A stretch of DNA of 64,000 nucleotides. It comes from Gigantopelta aegis. Taxonomy: Eukaryota; Mollusca; Gastropoda; Neomphalida; Peltospiridae. Positions 44,310-56,236 of this stretch are shown one piece after another. Below the pieces are notes generated by a model. It saw only the letters and a program-made list of their open reading frames with translations, had not been told where the DNA came from and made no database searches. A program made the position numbers and the translations under genes. Each line of letters opens with the position of its first letter. Within the stretch, counting starts at the first letter, position 1. The stretch lies in assembly GCF_016097555.1 (NCBI RefSeq), contig NC_054706.1:47848160-47912159 (forward strand), read 5' to 3'.

Positions 44310-44398
44310 GTCACAATTACCAAATGTTTGACATCAAATAGCCGGTGATTAATTAATCAAGGTGCTCTAGTGGTGTCGTTAAACAAAACAAAAACAAC
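44310..44398 (+). mobile_element. SINE tail B fragment
   Basis: aattaccaaatgtttgacat, agccggtgattaattaatc and cgttaaacaaaacaaaaac. Confidence 0.8.
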
Positions 44399-44614
44399 AC
44401 CTCTAAGTCAGAAGGTTAGATATAGATATTACTTTTCCAGCGGTGGTAATGACGGGATCATTGTTTGCGTTCAGCTCAATCTTAAGTTTTTACATTTACA
44501 TAATGTACCTCCCATTTCTCACAAACTATAAGTCTTAAATCAATTAAACTTGGTTTATAATTACATCTACAAATGTTTGTCTGAGTGCATATTAAAACAA
44601 TTTCTTTTTAATAC

Positions 44615-45132
<518 letters not shown>

Positions 45133-45139
45133 TATATAT

Positions 45140-47120
45140 ATATTTTTTTATAGTTTTTTTATTAACATAATCCTGAGTGTTACATGACAGATTATTTGTT
45201 TATTCACTGAATCAGTGCATGTAGGCGAGACATTTAATGCTGTGTAATTCTTATTTGCAATATAAATGGCTTCATTCGTTATTATCTAATGAACTTATCA
45301 TGTAGTGGTCTACAGCTAGTATATGTAACTATAGTATGTTGTATATATGTTATGTAATGACAATTAGAATTAAATTTGATTTGTGTTTTTAAATTCTGAA
45401 ATAGAAATTGTGATTGCACATTAGTCAATTAATATCTTGAATAAAACATTATTGATGTTCAAAGTTTGTGTAAAAGTGACTACATTTTATGATGATTTAA
45501 AAAAATATGTATTTAATTAAGTAGAAGTTACTGTTTGACTTACTAAATATATTTTTCTGTTTTGGCTTTCAATAAAGAAACAAGAAATATTAGAAAAGTA
45601 ATTTACTTTATATTAATTCTCTATATTTTATTGTGTTATTTTCAACACACAAACAGTTGTTTTAAAACCTGTTCTTAATTTTACGAGTCTGATCAGTGTG
45701 TGAATTGTTATGTTATGTATAGTATATATTCTGTGCAATACAATTTGTTGGTATTAATTATATAACCATGTCTATTTATACAGAACCTTTTTCCATGCCT
45801 GTAAATAAATTAAATCAAGATTTTATTTAATGTTGAGCCTTGTAATTATTACAGATGTGAAAACAAATTAAAAATAAATGTTATGTTATTCTTTCTTAAA
45901 AAATAAAGCAAACCTGAAAAAAGCCAGCGAAAAACCCCGTAAACAAGTCCCCAAAGCAATCAAATATAAATTTAAACAATAATTATACCTGAAGGTAGTC
46001 CATAGTTCCATGCTCTTTTATCCAGCATTTAATAGTTTTAAAATTTAAATAAACAAAATTCATGTATGTAAACATGTACTTGTTCATAAATATAAATTTT
46101 ATTTTATTTTTTTCCATCATTGCTGTTTTATTGTTAAAATATAATTTATTAGTATAAAAACTACAATATGTAGCCACAATTTGATATTTCTATCATTGTT
46201 CTGTCATTCCAACAAGTGATGCATGACTTAATAATACTTGACAGTACTTGAATTATCTTAGAAATTTAATATATTAGACATAAAACCTCCAATATTCACA
46301 GCATAGCCCAGTGGTTAGGACAGTGGTTATATAATTCCTGTTTGAACATAATTTATTTGTTCATCTTTAGAGAATGTCAGTATAACTGTGTTTACACAAT
46401 GTTTACAATGTATTGTTATGAATGCTGGAAAAGAATTCTGTTTTGTTGAATGTTTAATTCGTATGAATTTGCTTGCACCAGTTGAATATGACAAATATTT
46501 GACGCATAAGTTGTATTTGATATATCTTACTAATGTTTGAAATGATATTAATAGATTAAAAAGGAGCACTTCATTAATTAATGCATTTTTCTTCTAAACG
46601 TACGTGTTGTTTGGTCACAAATGTGTTATTTTTATCATACAACTAGTCTTCATTATTTTTATATATTTCATATATATATATATATATTTTCATTCCATAC
46701 CTACATGTTCCACCATTGTTTTGGGTTAACCGTGCAATTTCAAGTCAGCACTTTGTTATTTATACATTGCATCTCGTAATATACATTGTACGTACATGCA
46801 CATGTGGTATCTAAACTTTTAGTGTTGTTTTTTTTTTTATTAGGGTGGGGAAAATACATTTAATAAATTTGTATTTTGTATGTAACAGGAGAAAAATAAA
46901 GATAGGATGAACCAAGCCCCATTCCCCTAATTACTCAGGGTACTGAAGCATTGAAAAAAGGATAATTCTTTTTGGTTATTACAAAACCAAAATGCAATAT
47001 AAATTAAAGTAACAAAAAGGCACCTAAAATGATTCCCTGTCTTAAGCCCTCTTTTTTAATTAAGTTCAAAACATGGATGATAATTTAATCATTGACCACT
47101 TGTTGAATTTTCTAAAATTC
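45140..47120. other. AT-rich spacer
   Basis: No ORF with coding character, no SINE and no recognisable element. Short TA runs occur (46673-46688). AATAAA at 45571-45576 could be a distal poly(A) signal for the BAIAP3-like gene. Confidence 0.5.
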
Positions 47121-47130
47121 CAAAGCTTAG

Positions 47131-47656
47131 CTGTATAACCTGTATTAAGCAGCCTCCAAAATAAGTATAAAAACATGACCATTCAAGAAGGTGGATGCTT
47201 AACACAGGTCAATTAATACTATATTAGATGATTTGGGAGAATAAAAATGAGGCCTCTTAACACAGGTGGCCTCTAGAGCAGGTTTGACTGTACCTACCTT
47301 TGTTATTACACCCAAATAGCTGATGCATTTTCATGCTGAGTGTCATTAAAGATTTAATAATTCATTCAATAAAGTTCTGAAAATATTATTAACAATGAAC
47401 TGAATTGTTATCATTCTGAGACATTCATTATCCAGTGAAATCTGTTTAACTTGGATCACATCAAGGACCAAATATTTATCTGATTTAGACGGGATCCAGT
47501 CATTAAGAGGGTCACGTTTTAGAATTTAGAAAATTTGGGGCAATAAAACTCGGCTGATTTTGAGAGGATTCTGGTTTAATCAGGGTCTGGTTTAAACAGT
47601 CTGGTTTAATCAGGGTCTAGTTTAAACAGGGTCCAGGTTAGAACGGTTTTACTGTA
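47131..47656. mobile_element. Two MITE-like pieces with AAACC/GGTTT ends
   Basis: 47131-47293 (ataacctgtattaagcagcc to caggtttgactgta) and 47432-47656 (ccagtgaaatctgtttaact to gaacggttttactgta). Ends resemble the pogo-type element at 20741-20910. Confidence 0.6.
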
Positions 47657-48164
47657 TTATGTTTAAACAATACACCAGTGAAATACTTTATAAAACAATT
47701 TTGAATATATTTTTTTATAGTTATAGTGAAATGGAATAATATTGATTTTTATTCACATTTATATCACTGATTGGAAACATATTTCTTAAGCGTTTTTATT
47801 GATACATGTAACAATAGTAGTCATGATTTTACAATCATATCAGTCTGCTTTTTGTTAACCAATTTGATTTGTTGAAAGAGCACATTCAAATTTTGTGACA
47901 CATATAATCGTAAGATCATTATTTCCAACCATGTGGAAAACAATTATGGCATAAACAACTTCTTTCAGTTTTTGTGTTTTTTTGTTTGTTATTGAAATGC
48001 ATACTCAGTTTGTGGTACCAATTTATGACATATGAATGGGTTGAAATTTAATAACATTAAATCACAATTTTATTTGATTTAATTTGTACTAGTCTTAACA
48101 AAGGGTTCTGAGGAGACGATATAATGATTTAAATGTGTTTGATTCTACTCATTCAATTAATAAT

Positions 48165-48495
48165 AGGAGCAGGACGTAAGCCCAGTGGTAAAGCTCTCAC
48201 TTGATGTGCGGTCAGTTTGGGATCGATCCCTGTTAATGGGCTCATTGGCTTTCCATGTGTGCAGAAATTGGGCTATTTCTTGTTCCAACCAGTGCACGAC
48301 AACTGGTATATCAAAGGCCATGGTATGTGCTACCCTCTGTGGGATGGTACATATAAAAGATCCTTGCTACTAATGGAAAAATGTAGCAGGTTTCCTCTGG
48401 GACTATATGTCAAAATTACCAAATGTTTGATATCCAATAGCTGATAATTAATAAATCAATGTGCTCTAGTGGTTTCGTTAAACAAAACACACTTC
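48165..48495 (+). mobile_element. SINE, head 1 with tail B
   Basis: Target duplication ttcaattaataat at 48152-48164 and 48496-48508. Contains a short extra piece (ttccatgtgtgcagaaattg) in the precore. Confidence 0.9.
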
Positions 48496-48620
48496 TTCAA
48501 TTAATAATGTACATATTAAATAAAATTTACATTCTTCACAAATTTAATATCTACCATTTAGATAAACTATACGCAAGATCATCTGCCCGAAATGTAGGAG
48601 TTGGGAGATAACTGTTGCAG

Positions 48621-48658
48621 TGTGTGTGTGTCCGTGTGCGTGTTTGTGTGTGTGTGTC

Positions 48659-48695
<37 letters not shown>
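48621..48695 (+). repeat. TG microsatellite
   Basis: Interrupted (TG)n with tccgtgtgcgtg breaks; gives spurious His/Thr ORFs on the minus strand. Confidence 0.95.
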
Positions 48696-48696
<1 letters not shown>

Positions 48697-48709
48697 TGCA
48701 TGTGTTTGA

Positions 48710-48977
48710 CTCCACAAGGCTCAATGGGTAGGTGTAAACCACTTGCACCGACCAGTGATCCATAACTGGTTCAACAAAGGTCATTGTTTGTGCTATCCTG
48801 CCTGTGCGAAGTGCAAATAAAAGATCCCTTGCTGCTAATCGGAAAGAGTAGCCCATGAAGTGGTGACAGCGGGTTTCCTCTCAAAATCTGTGTGGTCCGT
48901 AACCATATGTCTGACACCATATAACCGTAAATTAAATGCGTTGAGTGGTTCGTTAAATAAAACATTTCTTTCTTTCT
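48710..48977 (+). mobile_element. 5'-truncated chimeric SINE, head 2 with tail A
   Basis: Starts in the precore (aatgggtaggtgtaaaccac); target duplication ttgcatgtgtttga at 48696-48709 and 48978-48991. Confidence 0.9.
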
Positions 48978-49065
48978 TTGCATGTGTTTGAATTGGTTAT
49001 TTATCAGTATACACATACACAAAAAGTTAAGTACTCATTTTATTTAATTAAAATATAATTTGTAA

Positions 49066-49222
49066 CAGGACAGCACATACCATAGCCTTTGGTATACCAG
49101 TCGTGTGGCACTGGTTGGAATTGGGAGGGGGAATGCAATCGGAGAATAGCTCCAGTGAGGTGGTTCAATCCTACGACGCAAGCACCAGCTGAGCACTCTA
49201 CCGATTGAGCGAGATCCCACCC
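49066..49222 (-). mobile_element. Head-3 SINE fragment
   Basis: Reverse complement of head 3: gagcactctaccgattgagc and cctacgacgcaagcacc, plus the start of the core. Confidence 0.78.
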
Positions 49223-49335
49223 CAAATTAGTAACAGATACTCGAGGGTGTCTTTAAAGGATGGTCACAATTATCAACATTTTCAGAAGTTTACAAACTGA
49301 AGTTAGTGTACGATTTTCAAATAAATTAATTAAAT

Positions 49336-49338
<3 letters not shown>

Positions 49339-49412
<74 letters not shown>
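49339..49412. repeat. AT microsatellite
   Basis: About 37 AT units without interruption. Confidence 0.95.
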
Positions 49413-49414
<2 letters not shown>

Positions 49415-50055
49415 CTTACCAAATCAACTTTTGTGATATATAGAGAAGACTGAGTGGCCGTCAGAGAACATTTATCTTGCAACGAGTTTGAAAACGTATC
49501 TAAATAGCTTAAGCGAGTTGGATACATTTTTAAACGAGTTGTAAGATAAATGGTATCTACCGGACACGAACGTACATGTAGTATTCTATTTCTTACATAT
49601 TGTCAAAAACAGTTTTAAAATAAATTTAAACGCCTTTTCCAATCAAGACCTATTTACGGCCCTAGAACTTGTAGCAAATTAAGCGTTACAGACAAGTCAA
49701 TTTCAGGTTAACTTGTACGGCACCGAGTGCTCCATTTCGATCATGCTTTTGTTTTCATTGGATGGTATAGCATTGGTGACCTTATGAACAGCCAGTCAAA
49801 TGTCTTTAAATTGCTATCACACGCTTATGTGTTATAAAAAATAATGAATGATGTTCTTACCAACGGGTGCGTAAGAAACACCTTTAATCATAGGCGTTCG
49901 AAGAAAATCTTTCGGTGGTGAGGTGGAGAAAAACATGTTTGCGCATAATGATATAATATACTATAGGCATTGTCACACAGTAAAAGTAAGCTAAGATTTG
50001 GAGGGTGTGCTGATTGATTGAGACCGAGGACACAAAGCGCCCGATTTTTAAAAAA

Positions 50056-50362
50056 TGAAGGAAATGTTTTATTTAACGACGCACTCAACACATTTTATTT
50101 ACAGTTATATTGCGTCGGACATAGGGTTAGGACCACACAGATATTGAGAGAGGAACCCCGTTGTCGCAACTTCATGGGCTACTATTTTCAGTTAGCAGCA
50201 AGGGTTCTTTTATATGCACCATCCCACAGACAGGATAGCACATACCACGGCCTTTGATATACCAGTCGTGGTGCACTGGCTGGAACGAGAAATAGCCCAA
50301 TGGGCCCACCGACGGGGATCTATCCAAGACCCACAGCGCATCAATCGGGCGCTTTACCACTT
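50056..50362 (-). mobile_element. SINE, head 1 with tail A
   Basis: gttttatttaacgacgcact through cgacggggatctatcc to the head's gcgctttaccact. Confidence 0.88.
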
Positions 50363-50736
50363 ACCTAATTCATTATAAATACAATCGCAAATATGAATAT
50401 TAGTAACACAACCGAATTGCAATGTAAGATTTTGTATTAAAACGTTTAAATGAACTATGGTTTGACTTGTTCTAAAATGCAATTTTCTGCTTTCTACAAG
50501 TAAAATTCATCATTACAATGTTGGTCAATGTCAATATTTTAAATATTTAAAGCTAACTTACATGTCGACTGGCTAATAAACAACAAAAATTCAGGCCTAG
50601 ATCCAGCGGTTGGAGAAAGGTTCCCCCTTGCCGCCCCTTTCTGACGCCCCTGCTTTTAGGAGCGATTATAGAAGGTTACCAAAACGTGCACATGTCTAAC
50701 ATAAAACATATTTCAGATTTACTTATTTCAGATATG

Positions 50737-51015
50737 TTTATTAGAAAATATATTACATATATACATGTTGCTGAAGTGAAATCCAATGTAATATTCTAGG
50801 AGTGTGTGCAGAGTGGGTGGGTGGGAGCGTGTCGAAACCCCTTCCTGCTCCAAGGAAAAAAAAAGTTTAATGTATTTTCCAAGGCAACATGATTCGACTC
50901 CACTAAGAACTCTGCTCCCCACACTCTAGCCCTCCCCTCCCGTGTACAATCTCCCGCACACACTCCTAATGGACAACAAATACTCCTAGCTGCGTACGTA
51001 CATGCCTGGCCCTAA
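50737..51015 (-). other. Probable 3' UTR and poly(A) signal of the Kelch gene
   Basis: On the minus strand, AATAAA (plus-strand tttatt at 50737-50742) lies about 275 bases after the Kelch stop codon. The interval otherwise holds no ORF with coding character. Confidence 0.45.
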
Positions 51016-52116
51016 CTATTCCTTGTACTCTTGAAATGTTGCCAAACACATGTGTCTTCTCGGCAAGACCGTCTTGTTACAGGCAAACCCCCACACTGGC
51101 CGGTGTAGTTTCTCACTCATACTGCTGACCGACAACGTCTTCAGATCCAACACCATGATGTCGTCGAAGACGTCGTTTCCGTACTTGCCTCCCAGGAGGA
51201 GTACCTCGTCCTTGCAGACGGCAACCCCAAACAGAGCTCTGGTGAAGTGAGGCAGAGTGGCAATCTGCTTGAAGGTGAAACAGTCTGTGGAATGAAGAAT
51301 CTCTCCGGTCGGGCAGATCAGGTGAATCTCATCGTCGCCCACGACAGGTCTCGACAGGCCGCATGGAAAAGGGAGAGTACTCACTATACACGACGTCTGA
51401 GACTTTGGGTCGTAGGCTTGCACGGTGACTGTCGGGTTCTCTCGATCTATGTAACCGCCGAACAGGTACACCTTGCCCTGACACACCGCTGTAGACATCC
51501 CCCACACGGCCTCGGCGATCTCCCCACTGTTTGACCACTCGTTCGTGTCCATGTTGTATTCTTCCACCGATGATGTCACAAGCAGACGACCCTGCGGGGA
51601 ATGGCCGACAGCTCCGCCGAGAACGTAGAGCTTCCAGCCAATCGGAACAAGCGCGTGGCCGCGACGACCAACCGACATCGGCGCACAGATGTGCCAGTCA
51701 TTTTCGTCACTTTTGTACAAAACCAGCCCCTGCCTCGTGTCCCCTCCGCCACAAACATAGATATCGTTTCCGCAGATACAGGATGCTGTTCCCGAATCGA
51801 ATCCAAACGGAAGTGGAGCCAAGGGAAACCACCTTTTCAAAATCAAATTCAAACAGGCCACAGACTGGTTACACTTAAATTTTGAGTCTCCCGACATCGC
51901 GCCGCCAATAATGACTATGCACTCGTCCATGTTTAGTTCATGTCTGTGATCCAGCTGCGGCAGTGCTATCTCTTGCTGTCTCCGAGGGTCCGATTGGATA
52001 GATTGCGCTTCCTGTATCATACTAAAACATTCTTCATTTTCCTGGAGCATCTTATTACTGTCTAAAATATGACTGAGATGTTCTCGGTTCACCTGTGGCA
52101 GACGAATGTGTTTCAA
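51016..52116 (-). CDS. Kelch-like gene exon 2, BACK end and Kelch propeller
   Basis: Open frame beginning LKHIRLPQVNREHLSHIL, the usual end of a BACK domain, so this is not an independent gene start. Kelch blades are marked by CIVIIGGAM, DIYVCGGGD, KLYVLGGAV, KVYLFGGYI, and VLLLGGKYG, with one weaker blade between. There is no ATG at its head. Confidence 0.85.
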   Translation of the reverse strand: MKHIRLPQVNREHLSHILDSNKMLQENEECFSMIQEAQSIQSDPRRQQEIALPQLDHRHELNMDECIVIIGGAMSGDSKFKCNQSVACLNLILKRWFPLAPLPFGFDSGTASCICGNDIYVCGGGDTRQGLVLYKSDENDWHICAPMSVGRRGHALVPIGWKLYVLGGAVGHSPQGRLLVTSSVEEYNMDTNEWSNSGEIAEAVWGMSTAVCQGKVYLFGGYIDRENPTVTVQAYDPKSQTSCIVSTLPFPCGLSRPVVGDDEIHLICPTGEILHSTDCFTFKQIATLPHFTRALFGVAVCKDEVLLLGGKYGNDVFDDIMVLDLKTLSVSSMSEKLHRPVWGFACNKTVLPRRHMCLATFQEYKE

Positions 52117-54998
52117 GAGTAGGCAAGATTCTCCTGTCGATTTGCCGCGTCACCTTTGGCCCAGAACATCACAGCGTCGAGTAACACATCTTCTCTGGGC
52201 ACAACTAAGTCTTCGTCTTTGACAAGTGAAATAAGATCAGACAGTGAGAGAGATTGGAATTTCTTGCTGGAGGCAAAACAAACGAAGTTTTTCAAAAGTA
52301 CCTTTCGCGTGGCCTTCTCTAAACTGGACGATTTCGTGTACTTCGCCATCTTGAACAGCTGAATCGCGTTGGCAACCGTGACGTGTTGCGACAGGAAGCT
52401 GTCGCACTTCTTTCTCAAGCCTTTGATTCCGTACAAGTGCGACACTCTCAACAAGTGCTGCGCGTTCCTTTCGGTGAGTTCGCAGTTCCCGCAGTAGATG
52501 AACTTGAGGACATTGGCGAGAACGGGTTTACTGACGTTGTGAACGAATAGCTTGTCCACCGTGGATTCCCGTTTACCGTTGAAGAGTCTGGAATGGAAGT
52601 AAGGCGATGCCGCAGCCAGGACGACGCGGTGACACCTGAGGACCTTCCCTTCCACGATGAGCATGAGGTCCGTGTACAGATGGCGCTTCCACAGGTCGAC
52701 GAGACTGCAGGCCAGATCCGCCAAATGCATGGCCTGGGTGATGTCCGTCTGGTCGTCTGCCGCAGACAACACATCCCTTGGTGGACCGAGAACTCTCCTA
52801 CAAAATAAAAAAAAAAAAAATTAAGAATCGTTCACAAAATCTGTCAACATTTTCACAAGCAAATACTAAAAGTACTCATTTTCCCACCCTCTTGCCCCGT
52901 CTAAAAAACCGAGATTATATTGTTAAAAAAGAAAAGAAAAGAAGAAAAAAAGATGAAGAAGAAGAAGTAAAAAGATGAAGCTCAACTTAAGGTTTGTGTG
53001 CTCGTAACATGTTGATCAAAATTGTGAATGGCCCTTTATACAGTCCGAACTAATATTAGAAATTAATCAAAAGTCAAATGTACATGTTTCCATGTGTGCA
53101 AAAATAAATATTTAATATATGTACTCACAAATGTAATACTAGTACACATTTGTTAACATTTTGAGTGTGTTTAGCCCCCTCCCCTACCCCGAATGTCGGT
53201 TCTCCCAATATAAAATCTTGATTACTCCAATGAATTTTGGAACATAATATAATACTTCCCCGGAATTTTATTTTTGAAAACTAAATGTCCAGAGGTTAAA
53301 TTTTCTTCATTCTGCAAATAAAATGCTAGTAGATGCAACACATTTTGAATGCATTTATGGTGACCATGTAAAGCAAAGTGACATGTCACGTGAACTGTAT
53401 GACCCGAGTCGGTTGATTTCACTAGATTTCAAGTGCATATTCTTTACATACTGTAAATTTTAAACAATAGAAAGTTTTGTAAATGAAACCAAAATTACAT
53501 ATGTAACATTATTCTTGTAATAAAATTTTACAAAGTTAGTTTGTTTTGTTTAACGACACCGCTAGAACACATTTATTTATCATTGGCTGTTGGATGTGAA
53601 ACATTTGGTAATTCTGATATTTAGACTTTGAAAGGAAACCTACTACATGTACATATTTCCATAATAAGTGATATTTTGTATGCACCATCCCACGGACAGG
53701 GTTGATATACCAGTCGTGGTGCACTGGCAGGAATGACAAAAAGCCCAAATGGGCCACCGACGAGGATCGATCATAGACCGACCGCGCATCAAGCGAGAGC
53801 TTTAAATACGTCCCGCCCCGATGCTTATAAGTGGTAAAGTGCTCGCTTGATGCGTGGTCAGTCTGGGATCAATCCCGGTCGGTAGGCCCATTAGACTATT
53901 TCTCGCTCCAGCCAGCGCACCACGACTGTTATATCAAATGCCGTGGTATGTGCTCTCCTGTCTATGGGATGGTGTATATAAAGGATCCCTTGCTATTAAT
54001 GGAAAAAATGTAATGGGTCTCCTTTTTTAGACTGTATGTCAAATTTACCAAATGTTTGACACCCAATAGCCGATAATTAATAAATCAGTATGCTCTAATG
54101 GTGTCGTTAAACAAAACAAACTTTTTTCTATGTCATATTGCAACTATAAAGTTTGCTTATTTAGCTTTAACACCAGCCATAAACAGTTTTAAACCAACAT
54201 GCGCTTTTAAAAAGAATCCAACTCGGTCAACAACTTTTAAAGTTGATACGACCTACTATTTAAAGGAACATTCCCGAGTTTGCTGCATTGTAAAATGTTT
54301 CCGACTAATAAAATATTTCTACGATTAAACTTACATATTAAACATATTTTCTTGTTTAGAATATCAGTGTCGGTATATTCTATGTCTTTCTGGTCGTCTT
54401 AATATTTGTAAGAAGCCCAAACTTGAATTTGTCTTCACGAAAGAAATATTTTAGGAAATAAAATGAAATTTACGCAAGTACAAATATTATAACGACCAGA
54501 AACACGTTTAATATACAGCCACTAATATGTTATGCAGGAAAATAAATTTGATATGTAATTACAATCGTTAAAAAGTCTATGTTAGTCGATATCAACTTAA
54601 CAAATTGCATCAAACTCAGGAATATCCCTTTAACTGGAGGGTGTTATATTGCACATGCCTCCATATACGCCCTAAAATAACTATTAGATCCTCCATTAAA
54701 TAAGCGTATAAGACAAATGGGGTGGGGGTGGGGGTGGGGTGGGGTGGGGGGGGTGGGTGGGAGGGCCAAGGTGTTCTAGATATGAAACTGAAAATGTTCT
54801 AGGGAAAAGATTATATTTGTTGGAAATAGACTGCATTTGTTAAGGATCAAAGCTGAATTTTACTATTAACAATTACTTAGAACCCTTCCTCCACCCTAAT
54901 AAAATGGTATTCCATACTCTTGTAGATCTATATGTTTACATATTTAAAACAATTTAATTAACCTACCTTGGTCGACAGCCTTTTAATGGGTACGACAT
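51016..54998 (-). CDS. BTB-BACK-Kelch (KLHL-type) protein, two exons, frame interrupted once
   Basis: Exon 1 (54998-54967) starts ATG and encodes MSYPLKGCRP; donor gtaggt. Exon 2 (52797-51016) follows acceptor ttttgtag and continues RRVLGPPRDVLSAADD in phase. It holds a BTB domain (HLYTDLMLIVEGKVLRCHRV, ASPYFHSRLF), a BACK region, and a propeller with repeated GG/LYVLGG/VYLFGG signatures, ending YKE-stop. BTB-BACK (to 52113) and BACK-Kelch (from about 52116) are in different frames. The spliced length is 1814 nt, one short of a multiple of three (604 residues if one base were present), so a single-base deletion or consensus error sits near 52116-52120. No other break is visible. Such proteins usually bring substrates to Cullin-3 ubiquitin ligase through BTB and propeller. 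I do not assign a KLHL number. Confidence 0.8.
52113..52797 (-). CDS. Kelch-like gene exon 2, BTB-BACK segment
   Basis: In-frame segment from the acceptor to the first stop. BTB: DLWKRHLYTDLMLIVEGKVL, then CHRVVLAAASPYFHSRLFNG and VDKLFVHNVSKPVLANVLKF. BACK: NAQHLLRVSHLYGIKGLRKK, then FLSQHVTVANAIQLFKMAKY. It ends prematurely with a stop just where BACK would continue into LLKHIRLPQV. The internal ATG that could start the BTB core encodes MHLADL. Confidence 0.85.
53536..54127. mobile_element. Two SINEs in head-to-head inverted array
   Basis: Minus copy 53536-53822 (tail B out, head ending tacgtcccgccccg) meets plus copy 53823-54127 (head ataagtggtaaagtgctcgc, tail cgttaaacaaaacaaac). Together a 590-bp inverted repeat inside the Kelch-gene intron. 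Confidence 0.85.
54260..54633. mobile_element. GAGTTTGCTGC-family MITE, full copy
   Basis: ttaaaggaacattcccgagt to actcaggaatatccctttaa; inverted ends and TTAA at both borders. Best-kept copy of three. Confidence 0.8.
54716..54770 (+). repeat. G-rich tract
   Basis: Runs of G in (GGGGT)n/(GGGT)n pattern, enough for an intramolecular G-quadruplex. Lies in the Kelch-gene intron, on the strand opposite its transcript. Confidence 0.85.
54967..54998 (-). CDS. Kelch-like gene coding exon 1
   Basis: Ten codons and two bases: ATG (plus cat at 54996-54998) through ...CGACCAAG before donor gtaggt. Joining to 52797 gives an uninterrupted frame into BTB. The inference rests on a good donor, matching phase and open frame; transcript evidence would settle it. 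Confidence 0.55.
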
Positions 54999-55171
54999 AC
55001 TGGTAGTTAGCCGGGTCCGTACTATACCAGTAAATACGTTTTTTTTCTCTATCACAGAGGAAACGGCTTATCTCCAGGGAGAAAATGTACACAGCAAAGC
55101 TAATCGTAATCCTGCAAAAGCTAGGGTTAATAGCCATTAAAGCGAAAATATTCCTGGATAAGCTGTAATCT

Positions 55172-55411
55172 AGTAACAATAAAATTACACACTGACACCA
55201 CGCGGTATGTTATGTATATAGAGAGTCAAATTAGCTGAAACGTCCACCTCTAATAACAATAAAATTACAAACTGACACCACGCGGTATATTATGTATATA
55301 GAGAGTCAAATTAGCTGAAACGTCCACCTCTAATAACAATAAAATTACAAACTGACACCACGCGGTATATTATGTATATAGAGAGTCAAATTAGCTGAAA
55401 CGTCCACCTCT
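55172..55411 (-). promoter_or_regulatory. Presumed Kelch-gene promoter inside three 80-bp tandem repeats
   Basis: Three near-identical 80-bp units start at 55172, 55252 and 55332. Each holds gtatata/tatata-type TATA words (plus tatgtatata), facing the Kelch gene as ctatatacata on the minus strand. The proximal unit lies about 215 bp upstream of the proposed ATG. The promoter role is inference. Confidence 0.35.
55172..55411 (+). repeat. 80-bp tandem repeat, three copies
   Basis: Units carry gacaccacgcggtat and agctgaaacgtccacctc; the first differs at a few places, the other two look identical. Confidence 0.95.
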
Positions 55412-55639
55412 AATAACTTGCCGCATTATTCACCCAGATTAGTCGGCGAATTGAATATAGGGTTCAAAGTGACCAGTGTCATGTAGCCATTTATTTCAAC
55501 AAATACAGGTCCTTTGGAACCAGGGCGGGGCTGTGACCCCTCTACATGATGTCCAAAACATTTAGAGCCGAATTACCGAAGCCTGTTTTTTTTCTTTCTA
55601 AAACGCACCAGTGTAAAACATAAACATGCCATGTAAATT

Positions 55640-55692
55640 CGTCCCCCCCCCCCCCCCCCACACACACACACGCACGCACGCACGCACACACA
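55640..55692 (+). repeat. C run and CA/CGCA microsatellite
   Basis: Sixteen or so C followed by ACAC and CGCACGCACGCA units. Confidence 0.9.
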
Positions 55693-55789
55693 AGTGACAA
55701 GCATACAATAATTATATGTAGCTCGAGTCACCTCTAACCCGCCCCTTGTTGATATATTGTCTCCCCTAAAATACTATATATAAATAAAG

Positions 55790-56085
55790 TAAGGAACGAA
55801 GAAAATGGTTTATTTAACGACGCACTCAACACATTTTATTTACGGTTATATGGCGTCAGACATATGGATAAGGACCACACAGATATTGAGGGATGGAACC
55901 CGCTGTCGCCACTTTATGGGCTACTCTTTTCGATTAGCAGTAAGGGATCTCTTATATGACAGGATATCACATACCACGACCTTTGATGTACCAGTCGTGG
56001 TGCACTGGCTGGAGCGAGAAATAACCCAATGGGCCCACTAACGGGGATCAAGCGAGCGCTTTACCACTGGGCTACGTCTCGCCCC
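55790..56085 (-). mobile_element. SINE, head 1 with tail A
   Basis: Target duplication tataaataaag at 55779-55789 and 56086-56096. Confidence 0.9.
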
Positions 56086-56236
56086 TATAAATAAAGGGGA
56101 CGGCTAGACGTTACACGAGCTAACGTATCTGAAGTTGTGGGTGCTCAATCTTCAGTGAGTGGGTCACAGCCGCTACTGTGTGTATGTGTGTGTGTGTGTG
56201 TGGGGGGGGGGGGCAGGATAGCACATACCACGGCCT

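Noticed and set aside
48551-48856. Minus-strand ORF with a His-Thr run
   Set aside because: It is the TG microsatellite joined to a SINE.
51247-52808. Plus-strand and alternative-frame ORFs over the Kelch gene
   Set aside because: They are shadows of the GC-richer Kelch exon and match no domain.
54958-55179. 73-residue minus-strand ORF over the proposed Kelch exon 1
   Set aside because: Its frame differs from the one that joins to the BTB exon, and its peptide looks non-coding.
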